From contig CAVZRL010000005.1 in NCBI GenBank assembly GCA_963777775.1, positions 434,001 through 498,000 of the forward strand: a DNA stretch of 64,000 nucleotides. The letters run 5' to 3'. Every line of letters starts with the position of its first letter. The first letter of the stretch is position 1. This document shows, piece after piece, positions 25,635-34,156 of the stretch. Both the position numbers and the translations under genes were made by a program. The notes beneath the pieces are model-generated. The model was given only the letters and a program-made list of their open reading frames with translations, had not been told where the DNA came from and searched no databases. The DNA comes from WHSW01 sp963777775. GTDB lineage: Bacteria; Actinomycetota; Thermoleophilia; Solirubrobacterales; 70-9.

Positions 25635-26731
25635 CCGGGCGCAGGCTCGCCTTCGCGGACGCGACGGGCGAACGCGATCGCCACCCCGGCGAGGCCCACC
25701 GCGCTGACCAGAAGCGGCCCGAGCGCGCCCGGGAAAAGGTCCGTGAACAGGTAGGTGACGGCACCGATCGCTGCCGCCAACGGCAGCGTCATCAACCAGG
25801 CGACGACGATGTTGCCCGCCACCCCCCAGCGCACGGCGGAGAGGCGCTTGCCGGCCCCGGCGCCCATCACGCCTCCGGCGATCACCTGGGTGGTCGAGAG
25901 CGGGAAGCCGAAGTGCGAGGAGGTCAGGATCACCGCCGCTCCGGCGCCCTGGGCCGAGAAACCCTGCGCCGAGTCCATCTTGATGATCCGGGTGCCCATC
26001 GTCCTGATGATCCGCCAGCCGCCGAAGTAGGTGCCGAGGGCGATCGCCGACGCGGCCGAGACGACGACCCAGGTCGGGACCTCGAACCCCTCTGCCGACA
26101 GGTTGCCGTTGACGACCAGCGCCAAGGTGATCACGCCCATCGTCTTCTGCGCGTCGTTGGTCCCGTGCGCGAGCGCCAGCAGCCCGCCCGAGAGCACCTG
26201 TCCGGCACGAAACCCCCGGGTCACCGGCCCCGGCCGCTGCCCACCGACCACCCGGTAGGCGATCACGATCCCGACCCCGCCGACGACGAAGGCGAGCACC
26301 GGGGCGACCACCGCCGGGACCAGCACCTTGCCGATGATCCCGTCGCTGAGGATCGCATCGGCGCCGGCGGCGACGAAGGTCGAGCCGACGATGCCGCCGA
26401 TCAGCGCATGCGAGCTCGACGACGGCAGCCCGAAGTACCAGGTGATCAGGTTCCAGGTGATCGCGCCGACGAGGCCGGCGAAGATCACCAGGTTCGAGTC
26501 GATCGCGCCCGAGTCGACGACGTCGTTGGCGACCGTCGCCGCGACCGCGAGCGAGATGAAGGCGCCGGCAAAGTTGAGGACCGCGGCGTAGCCAACCGCG
26601 ATCCGGGGCGACATCGCGCGGGTCGAGATCGACGTCGCGACCACGTTGGCGGTGTCGTGGAACCCGTTGGTGAAGTCGAAGGCGAGCGCCGTGACGACGA
26701 CGATGCCGAGGATCAGATCGGCTTCAGACAC
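25631..26731 (-). CDS. pit: Low-affinity inorganic phosphate transporter (PiT family)
   Basis: 366 residues with about ten TM helices. The two PiT signature repeats are present: DFTNGFHDTANVVATSIST near the N-terminus and LALAHGTNDAQKTMG in the second half. It co-transports metal-phosphate or proton/phosphate across the cytoplasmic membrane. It is followed by an 83-residue membrane protein and preceded (9 bases) by a DUF47 PhoU-like gene, the standard regulator partner of PiT. GTG start. Confidence 0.94.
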   Translation of the reverse strand: MSEADLILGIVVVTALAFDFTNGFHDTANVVATSISTRAMSPRIAVGYAAVLNFAGAFISLAVAATVANDVVDSGAIDSNLVIFAGLVGAITWNLITWYFGLPSSSSHALIGGIVGSTFVAAGADAILSDGIIGKVLVPAVVAPVLAFVVGGVGIVIAYRVVGGQRPGPVTRGFRAGQVLSGGLLALAHGTNDAQKTMGVITLALVVNGNLSAEGFEVPTWVVVSAASAIALGTYFGGWRIIRTMGTRIIKMDSAQGFSAQGAGAAVILTSSHFGFPLSTTQVIAGGVMGAGAGKRLSAVRWGVAGNIVVAWLMTLPLAAAIGAVTYLFTDLFPGALGPLLVSAVGLAGVAIAFARRVREGEPAPG

Positions 26732-26740
26732 GTCCCGAGG

Positions 26741-27361
26741 TCACGCATTCTTGATCACGATTCCCTCGAGGATGTGGGCAACGGCCTCGGTCGCGTCTAC
26801 CGCGCGCTCGAGCCTCAGGAAGATATCCCTCCAGCGGATCACGACCATCGGGTCGATTCCGGGCGCGAACAGCGAGGCGATCGCGTCGCGGTAGAGCCGG
26901 TCGCCGTCGTTCTCGAGCCGGTGGATCTCGATCCAGTAGTGCTCGAGGTCCTTGAACCCGCGCAGGTTCGTGAGCGCGCCGGCGAGCTGCTCGCACGATC
27001 CGACCAGGACCTCCGCCATCTTGTGCGCCTGGTCCATCGGCGCCTCGATGCGATAGAGAACGCAGAAGTCGGCGGTCTCCTCGATCTGGTCGACGACGTC
27101 GTCCAGCTTGGTGGCGAGCCCGTAAATGTCCTCGCCGTCGAGCGGGGTGACGAAGGTCGCGTTGAGCCGGCTGATGATCGCGTGGGTGATCCGGTCGCCC
27201 TCCTGCTCGGCGAGCAGGATCTCGCGCCCCAGGTCGCCGTGGTCGGGCCACCGCTCGAGCATCTCCTGCAGCAGCCGGGCCGCGCGCAGGCCGTTCTGGC
27301 CCGCCTCGTTGAAGAGGTCGAAGAAGGCGCGGTCGCGGGGGACGAGCGAGGGCAGCGGCAC
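26741..27361 (-). CDS. DUF47 PhoU-like regulator of phosphate transporter
   Basis: 206 residues, all-helical PhoU-like domain. EXXXD-type metal motifs can be seen in ILLAEQEGDRITHAI and IHRLENDGDRLYRDAI. Proteins of this group pair with PiT transporters and tune them. GTG 27361 is 6 bases after TAGCTT (27368-27373), a leaderless arrangement that would start the DUF47-pit-small membrane protein operon. Confidence 0.9.
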   Translation of the reverse strand: MPLPSLVPRDRAFFDLFNEAGQNGLRAARLLQEMLERWPDHGDLGREILLAEQEGDRITHAIISRLNATFVTPLDGEDIYGLATKLDDVVDQIEETADFCVLYRIEAPMDQAHKMAEVLVGSCEQLAGALTNLRGFKDLEHYWIEIHRLENDGDRLYRDAIASLFAPGIDPMVVIRWRDIFLRLERAVDATEAVAHILEGIVIKNA

Positions 27362-27370
27362 GGCGCGAAG

Positions 27371-28438
27371 CTACCAGCCCGCGAGAACATCGGCGACCCG
27401 CCGCGCCGCCCTGCCATCCCACTTCTCAGGCGCTTCCGGGCGCCCTACGGAGCGCGCTTCGAGTAGCCCGGGGATCTCGGCGATCCGCGCCGGCGCCAGC
27501 CCGAGCAAAGTGTTCGTGCCCGCCCGCAGGGTGACCGGCCGCTCGGTGTTGTCGCGCAGGGTGAAGCAGGCGATCCCGAGGAAAGTTGTCTCCTCCTGGA
27601 TCCCGCCCGAGTCCGTCAGCACCGCCGCCGCGTCCGCCTCGAGCGAGAGGAAGTCGAGGTAGCCAACCGGGTCGACGAGCTCAATCCCGGCCAGGTCGGC
27701 GCCCCCGAGCATCTTCCGGGTCCGGGGGTGGACCGGGAAGACAACCGGCATCCGCTCCGCGACCTGCCGCAGGGCCGCGACCGCTTCGCCCAGCAGCGGT
27801 CCGTCGACGAGCGCCGGGCGGTGCAGGGTGACGAGCAGGTACCCGCCCGGCGCCAGGCCCAGGCGCCGGGCCGCCTCGCGGGCGCGGAACCGGGGCTCGA
27901 GCGCGACCAGGGTGTCGATCATCGTGTTGCCGACGAACCGGCAGCGATCCTCGCCGACGCCCTCGTCCCGCAGGTTGTCCTCGGCCTCCGGCGAGTGCAG
28001 GAAGAGCAGCGCCGAGAGATGGTCGACGACGACACGGTTGACCTCCTCGGGCATCGAACGGTCGAAGCTGCGGAGCCCGGACTCGACGTGAGCGACGGCG
28101 ATTCCGAGCCGGGACGCGCACAGCGCCGCGGCGAGCGTCGAGTTGACGTCTCCGGGAACCAGCACCAGGTCGGGGCGCTCGGATCGCAGGACCGGCTCGA
28201 GCCGCTCGAGCACCCGAGCGGCCTGCTCGGCGTGCGTGCCCGAGCCGACGCCGAGCGCGTGGTCGGGCTCGGGCACCGCCAGCTCTTCGAAGAAGACCTC
28301 GGACATCGCGTGGTCGTAGTGCTGGCCGGTGTGGACGATCACCGAGGCCTCGGGTCCGAGCCGCTCCCGCGTGGCCGCGATCACCGGCGCCATCTTGACC
28401 ACGTTCGGCCGCGTGCCGAGCACGTGAACGAAGCGCAT
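27371..28438 (-). CDS. wecB: UDP-N-acetylglucosamine 2-epimerase (non-hydrolysing)
   Basis: 355 residues, GT-B fold. Typical N-terminus VLGTRPNVVKMAPVI, HTGQHYD, VPGDVNSTLAAAL, and the UDP-binding TLHRPALVDG (the usual THRREN reads TLHRPA here) and DSGGIQEETTFLG. It converts UDP-GlcNAc to UDP-ManNAc for envelope polysaccharides. The replacement of HRRExN by HRPALV is unusual and may affect substrate choice. ATG start; TAGACA lies 4 bases upstream, a weak -10. Confidence 0.9.
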   Translation of the reverse strand: MRFVHVLGTRPNVVKMAPVIAATRERLGPEASVIVHTGQHYDHAMSEVFFEELAVPEPDHALGVGSGTHAEQAARVLERLEPVLRSERPDLVLVPGDVNSTLAAALCASRLGIAVAHVESGLRSFDRSMPEEVNRVVVDHLSALLFLHSPEAEDNLRDEGVGEDRCRFVGNTMIDTLVALEPRFRAREAARRLGLAPGGYLLVTLHRPALVDGPLLGEAVAALRQVAERMPVVFPVHPRTRKMLGGADLAGIELVDPVGYLDFLSLEADAAAVLTDSGGIQEETTFLGIACFTLRDNTERPVTLRAGTNTLLGLAPARIAEIPGLLEARSVGRPEAPEKWDGRAARRVADVLAGW

Positions 28439-28445
28439 CGGCTGT

Positions 28446-28727
28446 CTAGGCGAGCTCGTCGATGCGAGCGGCGAGCTCGAAATCGTTGGCGGTCAAGCCG
28501 CCGGCCGAGTGGGTCGTGACCGAGACAGTCACCTCGCTCCACGAGATGCCGAGATCGGGATGGTGGCCGAGCTCCTCGGCCGGATCGACGATCCGGCGGA
28601 CAAAGTCGACGGCGCCGACGAAGTCGCCGCGGTCGAAGCTCTTGGTGATCTTGTCCGCGTCGCGGGCCCAGCCCTCGAGCTCGCCGAGCCGGGCCTCGAT
28701 CTGCTGGTCGTCGAGCAGCTCGGCCAT
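28446..28727 (-). CDS. Pterin-4a-carbinolamine dehydratase
   Basis: 93 residues. It contains the family motif HHPDLGISWSEVTVSVTTHSAGGLTANDFELA with two adjacent His and the later His that form the active site, and F-rich helices before. It dehydrates 4a-hydroxytetrahydropterin; in bacteria without aromatic hydroxylases the role is less clear. The ATG at 28727 is 7 bases after TAGGCT (28735-28740), a textbook example of the leaderless pattern here. No phenylalanine hydroxylase gene is near. Confidence 0.93.
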   Translation of the reverse strand: MAELLDDQQIEARLGELEGWARDADKITKSFDRGDFVGAVDFVRRIVDPAEELGHHPDLGISWSEVTVSVTTHSAGGLTANDFELAARIDELA

Positions 28728-28753
28728 CGCTGCAAGCCTAGCGCCGAGTCCGC

Positions 28754-29590
28754 TCAGAGCAGCCCCGGAACGCTCGACTCGGCGACGATCAGAGAGCCGG
28801 CGACCGAGATCGCGCACAGCACCAGTACCACGCCGGCCTCGAGCGGGAGCGAGTTGGCCGGCCGGCGGCGGTCGACCACGCCGTAGAGCAGCGCCGCGAC
28901 GCCGCCCCCGACCAGGCCGCCGATGTGCCCGCCGATGCTGATCCCGGGGATCGCGAAGGTGATGAACAGGTTGAGGACGACGAAGAAGCCGATCTGCGAG
29001 GCGAGCTGGTCGAGACCGCGGTCGCGGGCGATCAAGAAACCCGCCGCCATCAGCCCGAAGACGCCGCCTGACGCTCCGACCGTGAGCTCGTTCGGGTCGA
29101 ACAGCAGGGCGCCGAACGCCCCGCCGAGCACCGAAACCGCGTAGATCCCGAGGAAGCGCCAGGTGCCGATCGCCGGTTCGAGCAAGGTGCCGAGCACGTA
29201 GAGGGCGATCATGTTGAAGGCGAGGTGCACGAGGCCCGCGTGCAGGAACGAGTAGGTGATGATCCGGTACGGCTCGCCGTTGGCGACCGCAGGTCCGAAG
29301 AGCCCCCAATCGATCGAGAGCGAGTCGCCCCCGAGCTCGCCGATCGAGCCGCCGGTGAGGATCTCGGCGACGAACGCCGCGATGCAGAGACCGACCAGGA
29401 CGAAGGTCGCCGGCGCATCCGAGCGTCCGGCGGCACCGGCGGGATCACGGACGCGGGTCCGCTCGCGCGCACACTCCGGGCAGCGCATCCCGACCGGGGT
29501 CGAGGTCATGCAGTCGGGGCAGATCGGCCGGCCGCAGTTCGAGCAGGAGACGTTTGTCTCGCGGTCGGGGTGTTGGTAGCACGTCGCCAC
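28754..29590 (-). CDS. Rhomboid-family intramembrane serine protease with N-terminal zinc-binding motif
   Basis: 278 residues. The N-terminal 40 residues hold paired ligands (CYQHPDRETNVSCSNCG, CPDCMTSTPVG, CPEC) forming a B-box/zinc-ribbon-like module, as in several actinobacterial rhomboids. Six TM helices follow. The catalytic Ser is in GASGGVFGL and the His in GGHIGGLVGG; the HxxxN motif appears as HLAFNMIALYVLG. It cleaves TM segments inside the membrane. GTG 29590 is 9 bases after TATCGT (29600-29605); the open frame continues upstream without protein-like sequence. Confidence 0.93.
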   Translation of the reverse strand: MATCYQHPDRETNVSCSNCGRPICPDCMTSTPVGMRCPECARERTRVRDPAGAAGRSDAPATFVLVGLCIAAFVAEILTGGSIGELGGDSLSIDWGLFGPAVANGEPYRIITYSFLHAGLVHLAFNMIALYVLGTLLEPAIGTWRFLGIYAVSVLGGAFGALLFDPNELTVGASGGVFGLMAAGFLIARDRGLDQLASQIGFFVVLNLFITFAIPGISIGGHIGGLVGGGVAALLYGVVDRRRPANSLPLEAGVVLVLCAISVAGSLIVAESSVPGLL

Positions 29591-29621
29591 GGGCGCGGGA
29601 CGATAACGGGACGACGGGGTC

Positions 29622-30329
29622 CTACAGGGATGCCTGCAGGACCGGCGCCGAGGTCGGCTGAAGGCTGCCGGGACGGGGCTCGGCAGTGACCAGGACCGCG
29701 TCGGCACCCTCGAGCGGTCCCGGGACCGCCGCCTCCGCGGTCCCGTCAAGGCCGAGGACGAAGGTACTCGCCGGCTCGACCGCGCCCTGGCGCTGGACCC
29801 AGACCTCATAGACCTGGTCGCGACCGAGGCGGGGCAGCTCGCTGACGTGCAGGGTCGCCGAGTCGCCGTGGCGCTCAAGCGTCGCCGAGACCCGGGCTGC
29901 CTGCTCGCCGAGCGGCTCCGCCTCGACCAGGCCGCCTTCGGCGCCCTGGTCGCCGCCTCTGACCAGGTACCCGCCGACCAGTCCGACGACGAGCACGGCG
30001 GCGAGCGCGAGGCCGATCGCGGGTCGCAGCCCGACGGCGTCCGGGAGCCGCAACCAGGCCCGGCGCGGGGAGCTTGCCGGCGCCGGCGCCTCGGCTCGCA
30101 CTGCGGCCAGCAGGCCTTCGCGCAGGCTGGCCGGCGGGCTCAGCTGGGGTACCGAGGTGGGCAGCACGTCGACCGCCGGCCGCAGCCAGAGCAGATGCTC
30201 GCGGCACGTCTCGCAGTCGGCCAGGTGGCGCTCGAGCGGATCCGCCTCGCTCGCGGCGAGCGCGCCGAGCGCGTAGGCGGCCAGCTCGTCGCCAAGCCGC
30301 TCGGGGTCGGCGTGCCAGTCGCGGCTCAC
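29622..30329 (-). CDS. Anti-sigma factor, RskA family
   Basis: 235 residues. The N-terminal zinc-finger anti-sigma domain has HLADCETCREHL; one TM helix lies at about 105-127; the extracytoplasmic RskA domain ends with VYEVWVQRQGA and TAEPRPGSLQPT, the family hallmark. It would hold the ECF sigma factor encoded just upstream, with a 4-base overlap, until a membrane or redox signal triggers release. Confidence 0.93.
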   Translation of the reverse strand: MSRDWHADPERLGDELAAYALGALAASEADPLERHLADCETCREHLLWLRPAVDVLPTSVPQLSPPASLREGLLAAVRAEAPAPASSPRRAWLRLPDAVGLRPAIGLALAAVLVVGLVGGYLVRGGDQGAEGGLVEAEPLGEQAARVSATLERHGDSATLHVSELPRLGRDQVYEVWVQRQGAVEPASTFVLGLDGTAEAAVPGPLEGADAVLVTAEPRPGSLQPTSAPVLQASL

Positions 30330-30940
30330 GGCAGCGCCCCCGAGGGGCCGTCGATGCCCATGCGCTCACCCAGCATCACCCTGATCTTCTCCAACCCGAG
30401 CCGCATCCGTCCCTTCACGGTCCCGAGCGGCATTCCGAGCATCTCGGCGATCTCGGAATGCGTGAAGCCGCCGAAGTAGGCGAGCCCGATCACCTGCGAC
30501 TGCTCGTCGGGCAGCTCACCGAGCGCGCCGCGGACCCGCTGCGCCGTCTCGCGCCTGATCGCCTCGGCGTCGGTGAGCTCGCCCGAGGCCTGACCCTCTA
30601 GCACCCCGTCGTCGTCGAGGTCGAGCTTCGGCGCCGGGCCCGAGGCCCTCCGCAAGGCGTCGATCGCACGGTTGCGGACGATGCCGAGCATCCACGAGCG
30701 GACGCTGCCGCGGGCTGCGTCGAAACGCCCGCCGCTCCGCCACAGCGACAGGAACGCCTCCTGGGTGACGTCCTCGGCCACCGCCGGGTCGCCGACGATC
30801 CGGTGCGCGAGGGAGTACGCGGCGCCTCCGTGCCGGTCATAGAGGATCGCGAACGCGTCGGCGTCGCGGCGCTCGACCAGCATGATCAGGTCCTCGTCGG
30901 CGAGGCGCTGCAGCGCCTCCGGTGTCAGCTGGGAGGTCAT
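30326..30940 (-). CDS. ECF sigma factor, SigK-like (ECF19)
   Basis: 204 residues. Region 2 shows AFAILYDRHGGAAYSLA, DVTQEAFLSLWR and SWMLGIVRNRAID; region 4 shows LPDEQSQVIGLAYFGGFTHSEIAEMLGMPLGTVKGRMRLGL. Its partner is the RskA-type anti-sigma overlapping downstream. It is divergent from a DUF4383 gene across about 100 bases. A GACTGC-N7-GCAGTC inverted repeat (30961-30979) lies in the upstream region and may be a control site. Confidence 0.94.
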   Translation of the reverse strand: MTSQLTPEALQRLADEDLIMLVERRDADAFAILYDRHGGAAYSLAHRIVGDPAVAEDVTQEAFLSLWRSGGRFDAARGSVRSWMLGIVRNRAIDALRRASGPAPKLDLDDDGVLEGQASGELTDAEAIRRETAQRVRGALGELPDEQSQVIGLAYFGGFTHSEIAEMLGMPLGTVKGRMRLGLEKIRVMLGERMGIDGPSGALP

Positions 30941-31044
30941 CCGGGATCGCGTGTGCTGGTGACTGCTACGCGCGCAGTCGGTCGCTGGATCATTGCTGTC
31001 CGCCGCCGCGACGATAGTTGCGGAACCCGATCTCAGACGAGAGG

Positions 31045-31482
31045 ATGGACGCGATAAGCACCTCGAGCCCGGCTCGGCTCTATTGCACCCTGGTCGGCGC
31101 GGTTCTCGTGATCGCCGGGATCATCGGCTTCTTCTACAGCTCCGGGTTCGACACCGGGGTCACCGGGGTCGACAAGGACACCGACGAGGTGTTCGGGATC
31201 CTCGCCGTCAACGGCTGGCACAACGTCGTTCATATCCTGCTCGGGGTCCTCGCCTTGGCCGTGGCGGGAAGCCCGTCGGGGGCGCGTGCCTACTGCCTCG
31301 GGATCGGACTCGTCTACGTGCTGCTGGCGCTCTGGGGCTTCATCGACGGCGACGGCGTGATCCTCGGGCTGATCCCGCTCAACGACGAGGACAACTTCCT
31401 GCACCTGATCCTCGGCCTGACCGGGCTCGCCGCCGGAGCGGCGACGCCGAAGATCCCGGCGCCGGCGAGCAGGCCCGCCTAG
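31045..31482 (+). CDS. DUF4383 membrane protein
   Basis: 145 residues with four TM helices (about 12-32, 60-80, 85-105 and 120-138). The sequence NGWHNVVHILLGVLAL and the later NFLHLILGLTGLAAG match the DUF4383 pattern seen in actinobacteria. The function is unknown. ATG 31045 is preferred; the frame is open from a TTG at 31018, but a GATAGT -10 (31013-31018) sits there. It is divergent from the ECF/RskA module and may be one of its targets, which is only a guess. It converges with the next gene by a 4-base overlap. Confidence 0.82.
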   Translation: MDAISTSSPARLYCTLVGAVLVIAGIIGFFYSSGFDTGVTGVDKDTDEVFGILAVNGWHNVVHILLGVLALAVAGSPSGARAYCLGIGLVYVLLALWGFIDGDGVILGLIPLNDEDNFLHLILGLTGLAAGAATPKIPAPASRPA

Positions 31483-31811
31483 CGTACCTCCCGCAGCAGC
31501 CGCTCGGCGGTGTTGCGAAGCCCGTAGGGTCGCCGGCGCCGACGGGCTCCAGCGATCAGCAGCGCGCCCGCCGCGGCGCCGCCGACCGCCACCGCGGCCA
31601 CCGGGCGGACCCAGTTGCGCGGGTCGCGCAGCGCTTCGAGCTCTCCCTCGGAGAGCTCGTCGGCCCAGCTCGAGAGCTCGGCTGCGGCCTGCTCGGCGAT
31701 CGAGGCCAGCGTCGTCTGCACCCGCGAGGCGAGGTCGTCCGGTGGCTCGATCGGCCGCAGGGCGTCGGCGAGCAGGCGCTCGAGCCGCAGGTCGCCGGCT
31801 GTCTCACTCAT
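31479..31811 (-). CDS. Single-pass membrane protein coupled to an ECF sigma gene, putative anti-sigma
   Basis: 110 residues. A soluble helical N-terminus of about 65 residues (ALRPIEPPDDLASRVQTTLASIAEQ) is followed by one TM helix (about 68-88) and a basic RRRRRPYGLRNTAERLLREVR tail. There is no zinc-finger HXXXCXXC. The start overlaps the ECF sigma stop by 4 bases, the usual position of an anti-sigma gene, so a non-zinc anti-sigma role is inferred. Confidence 0.78.
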   Translation of the reverse strand: MSETAGDLRLERLLADALRPIEPPDDLASRVQTTLASIAEQAAAELSSWADELSEGELEALRDPRNWVRPVAAVAVGGAAAGALLIAGARRRRRPYGLRNTAERLLREVR

Positions 31812-32370
31812 TCGCGATCAGCTCCTCGAGCTGCTTGATCGCCCTGTGGATCAGGACCTTGGTCGCTCCGTCGGTGCGGCCGAGGGCACGAGCGATCTCG
31901 CGGTTCGACATCCCGAGCGCGAAGCGCATGATCAGCGCCTCGCGACGGTCGTCCGGCAGCTCGTCGAGCCTGGCGATCACCTCGCGCAGCTCCTCCCTCC
32001 CCTCGACCACCCGCTCGGTGCCGTGTGGGTGGGACGGGGGCTCGACCGCGTCCAGCGCCGCGGTCGGCTTGCGGGCCCTGTCGCGGTAGTAGTTCGAGGC
32101 GAGGTTGTGGGCGATCCGGATCAGCCAGGGCCGCAGCGGGCGCCCGTCGGACTCCCGCCGGGCGCGTTCGAAGTGCCGGTAGGCCTGCAGGAACGCCTGC
32201 TCGGTCAAGTCCTCGGCGTCGTGATGGTTGCCGACCCGGTAGTAGGCGTAGGAGTAGACGTCGCGCAGGTGGTGGCGGTAGAGCTCCTCGAACGCGCGAT
32301 CCAGCTCCGCCTTCGACTCGGCCGTCGCCGTGGACGCCTCGGGGGCATCGCGGTCGGGCTGAGCGCTCAC
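31808..32370 (-). CDS. ECF sigma factor
   Basis: 188 residues. Region 2: ELYRHHLRDVYSYAYYRVGNHHDAEDLTEQAFLQAY with PWLIRIAHNLASNYYRD; region 4: LPDDRREALIMRFALGMSNREIARALGRTDGATKVLIHRAI. The N-terminus is short and acidic. GTG 32370 is 6 bases after TAGGCT (32377-32382), so the gene appears to be read by the housekeeping leaderless promoter type rather than an obvious ECF promoter. A membrane protein gene overlaps downstream. Confidence 0.93.
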
Positions 32371-32388
32371 CGCTCAAGCCTAGCCCGA

Positions 32389-34101
32389 TCACGCGGCCTC
32401 CCTCGCCCGCTCGGCGCGGCGCAGCCCGGCAACCCACTCGTCGGCGTCGATCTCGCCCTCGATCAGCGACGCCAGGCCTTCGAGGCTCGGCGCCTCGACG
32501 CCGGCGCCGGTCACGGTCCTGGCGATCAGCGGCACCGAGTCCAGGCCCTCGGAAGCCTGGCCCACCCGGGCGCTGATCTTCTCGACCGGGACGCCGGCGC
32601 CGAGCAGCTCGCCGGCCTGCCGGTTGCGGCCCCTCGGGGCAAGCACGGTCGCGGTCAGGTCGCCGACCCCGGCGAGCCCTGAGAAGGTCTCGAGCCGGGC
32701 TCCCCGGAGCAGGGCGAACTCGACGCACTCGCGCCACACCCCGGCCGCCGCGATCCCGGCGGCGTTGAGACCGAACCGCTCGGCGGCCGCGGCCGCGAGC
32801 GCGGCGGCGTTCTTCGACGCGCCGGCCACCTCGACTCCGGTCAGGTCATCGGTTCGCTCGCAGACCAGCCCGGCGCGGTCCAGGACCTCGCCCAGCATCG
32901 TGCGCAGGTCGGCGTCGGCGCTGCCGAGCACGAGTGCCGCCATTCCCGCGACCGCCTCGCGGGCGTGCGCCGGGCCGCCGATCGCAGCGATCGCCCGTGC
33001 GCGGACACGCTCGGAGACGTACTCGTTGGGCAGCGCGCCCATCGGCTGCACGAAGCCCTTCGAGAGCAACAGCACGGAGGCGCGGGAGCCGATCCGGTCG
33101 GCGAGCGCCCCGACCACGTTCGGCAGCGCCTTCGAGGGGACCGCGAGGCAGATCAGGTCGCAGCCGGCGAGCTCGATCTCGCTCGAGCGCCTAACCGTCA
33201 CGCCCGCGGGCAGCTCGACCCCCGGCAGGTAGTCGGCGTTCTCGCGGTGCTTGCGGATTCGCTCGGCCTTCTCCTCGCTGCGGGTCCCGAGCGTGACGTC
33301 GAGCCCGCCCCGCGCGAGCAGGACCGCGAGCGCGGTGCCCCAGCTCCCGGCACCGATCACCGCGGCCTTGCGCAGCGGCGGCAGCCCGCCGAGCCACTCC
33401 CACTGCAGCTCGATGTTCGGCCAGATTCGTTCGGTGACGGTCGCGGCGAGCGCCGGCGACGGCTTCTTGGTGCGCGGGAAGGTGATCGGCTTGCCGGCGC
33501 GGAGACTGACCTTGCGCGGGCGGATCCGCCAGCCGCGGCGGACCTGGTCGGAGCCGTGCACGGCGACCGGCAGGACCCCGGCGCCTGTCTCGAGCGCCAG
33601 GCGACCGACGCCGCGCCTGGGTCGGGCCAGCGAGCCGGTGCGGATCCGGGTCCCCTCGGGGAAGATGACCACCGTGCCGCCCCGCTCGAGGATCAGCGAC
33701 GCGGTCGTCATCGCGGTCTCGTCGGACTGCCCGCGCCTAATCGGGAACGCTCCCAGCCGGGAGAGGAGCCAGCCCTGCCCGCGGCTCTCGAACAGCTCGA
33801 CCTTGGCGACGAACTGCATCCGCCGCCGCCACGGCAGCAGCATGCCGATCACGAACGGGTCGAGGAAGCTGCGGTGGTTGGAGGCGACGATCATGCCGCC
33901 GTCGAAGCGCGCGTACTCCCGGCCGGTCCTCTGGAGCCGAAACCAGATCAGGAAGGCGGGCAACAGCAGGCAGCGCAGGAGGTAGTAGAACGGGCGGTTC
34001 GTGCCTCGTTCGCGGGCGTAGCGGTGATAGCGGTTGAAGCGCTCGTCGCTGATCACCTGATCGCTGCGCGGCGCCAGCGAGCGCCGGGGCCCCTGTTCCA
34101 T
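32389..34101 (-). CDS. Bifunctional PlsC acyltransferase - GpsA glycerol-3-phosphate dehydrogenase fusion
   Basis: 570 residues in one open frame. Residues 1-240 are a lysophosphatidate-type acyltransferase with the catalytic NHRSFLD (His76, Asp81) and FPEGTR (147-152). Residues 245-570 are NAD(P)-dependent glycerol-3-phosphate dehydrogenase: dinucleotide loop VIGAGSWGTA, the NPNE-like PNEYV, GASKNAAAL with the catalytic Lys, and GVGDLTATVLAPRGRNR with the substrate loop. The linker (ELQWEWLGGLPPLRKA) has no sensible internal start. The product would make glycerol-3-phosphate and acylate a phospholipid intermediate. ATG 34101 follows a 20-base alternating purine-pyrimidine tract. Confidence 0.92.
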   Translation of the reverse strand: MEQGPRRSLAPRSDQVISDERFNRYHRYARERGTNRPFYYLLRCLLLPAFLIWFRLQRTGREYARFDGGMIVASNHRSFLDPFVIGMLLPWRRRMQFVAKVELFESRGQGWLLSRLGAFPIRRGQSDETAMTTASLILERGGTVVIFPEGTRIRTGSLARPRRGVGRLALETGAGVLPVAVHGSDQVRRGWRIRPRKVSLRAGKPITFPRTKKPSPALAATVTERIWPNIELQWEWLGGLPPLRKAAVIGAGSWGTALAVLLARGGLDVTLGTRSEEKAERIRKHRENADYLPGVELPAGVTVRRSSEIELAGCDLICLAVPSKALPNVVGALADRIGSRASVLLLSKGFVQPMGALPNEYVSERVRARAIAAIGGPAHAREAVAGMAALVLGSADADLRTMLGEVLDRAGLVCERTDDLTGVEVAGASKNAAALAAAAAERFGLNAAGIAAAGVWRECVEFALLRGARLETFSGLAGVGDLTATVLAPRGRNRQAGELLGAGVPVEKISARVGQASEGLDSVPLIARTVTGAGVEAPSLEGLASLIEGEIDADEWVAGLRRAERAREAA

Positions 34102-34156
34102 GACTGTGCGTACACGCGCACACGGGGGCCGTTACTGGGCGCGGGCGGGCTCCCGG

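Noticed and set aside
25526..27466. Very long open frame antisense to pit, DUF47 and wecB (646 codons), and similar ones at 144-1661, 2683-4242, 44003-45937 and 47612-49243
   Set aside because: They are shadows of GC-rich genes on the other strand: low-complexity Arg/Ala/Gly/Asp-rich products with no domains, while the opposite frames encode conserved enzymes.
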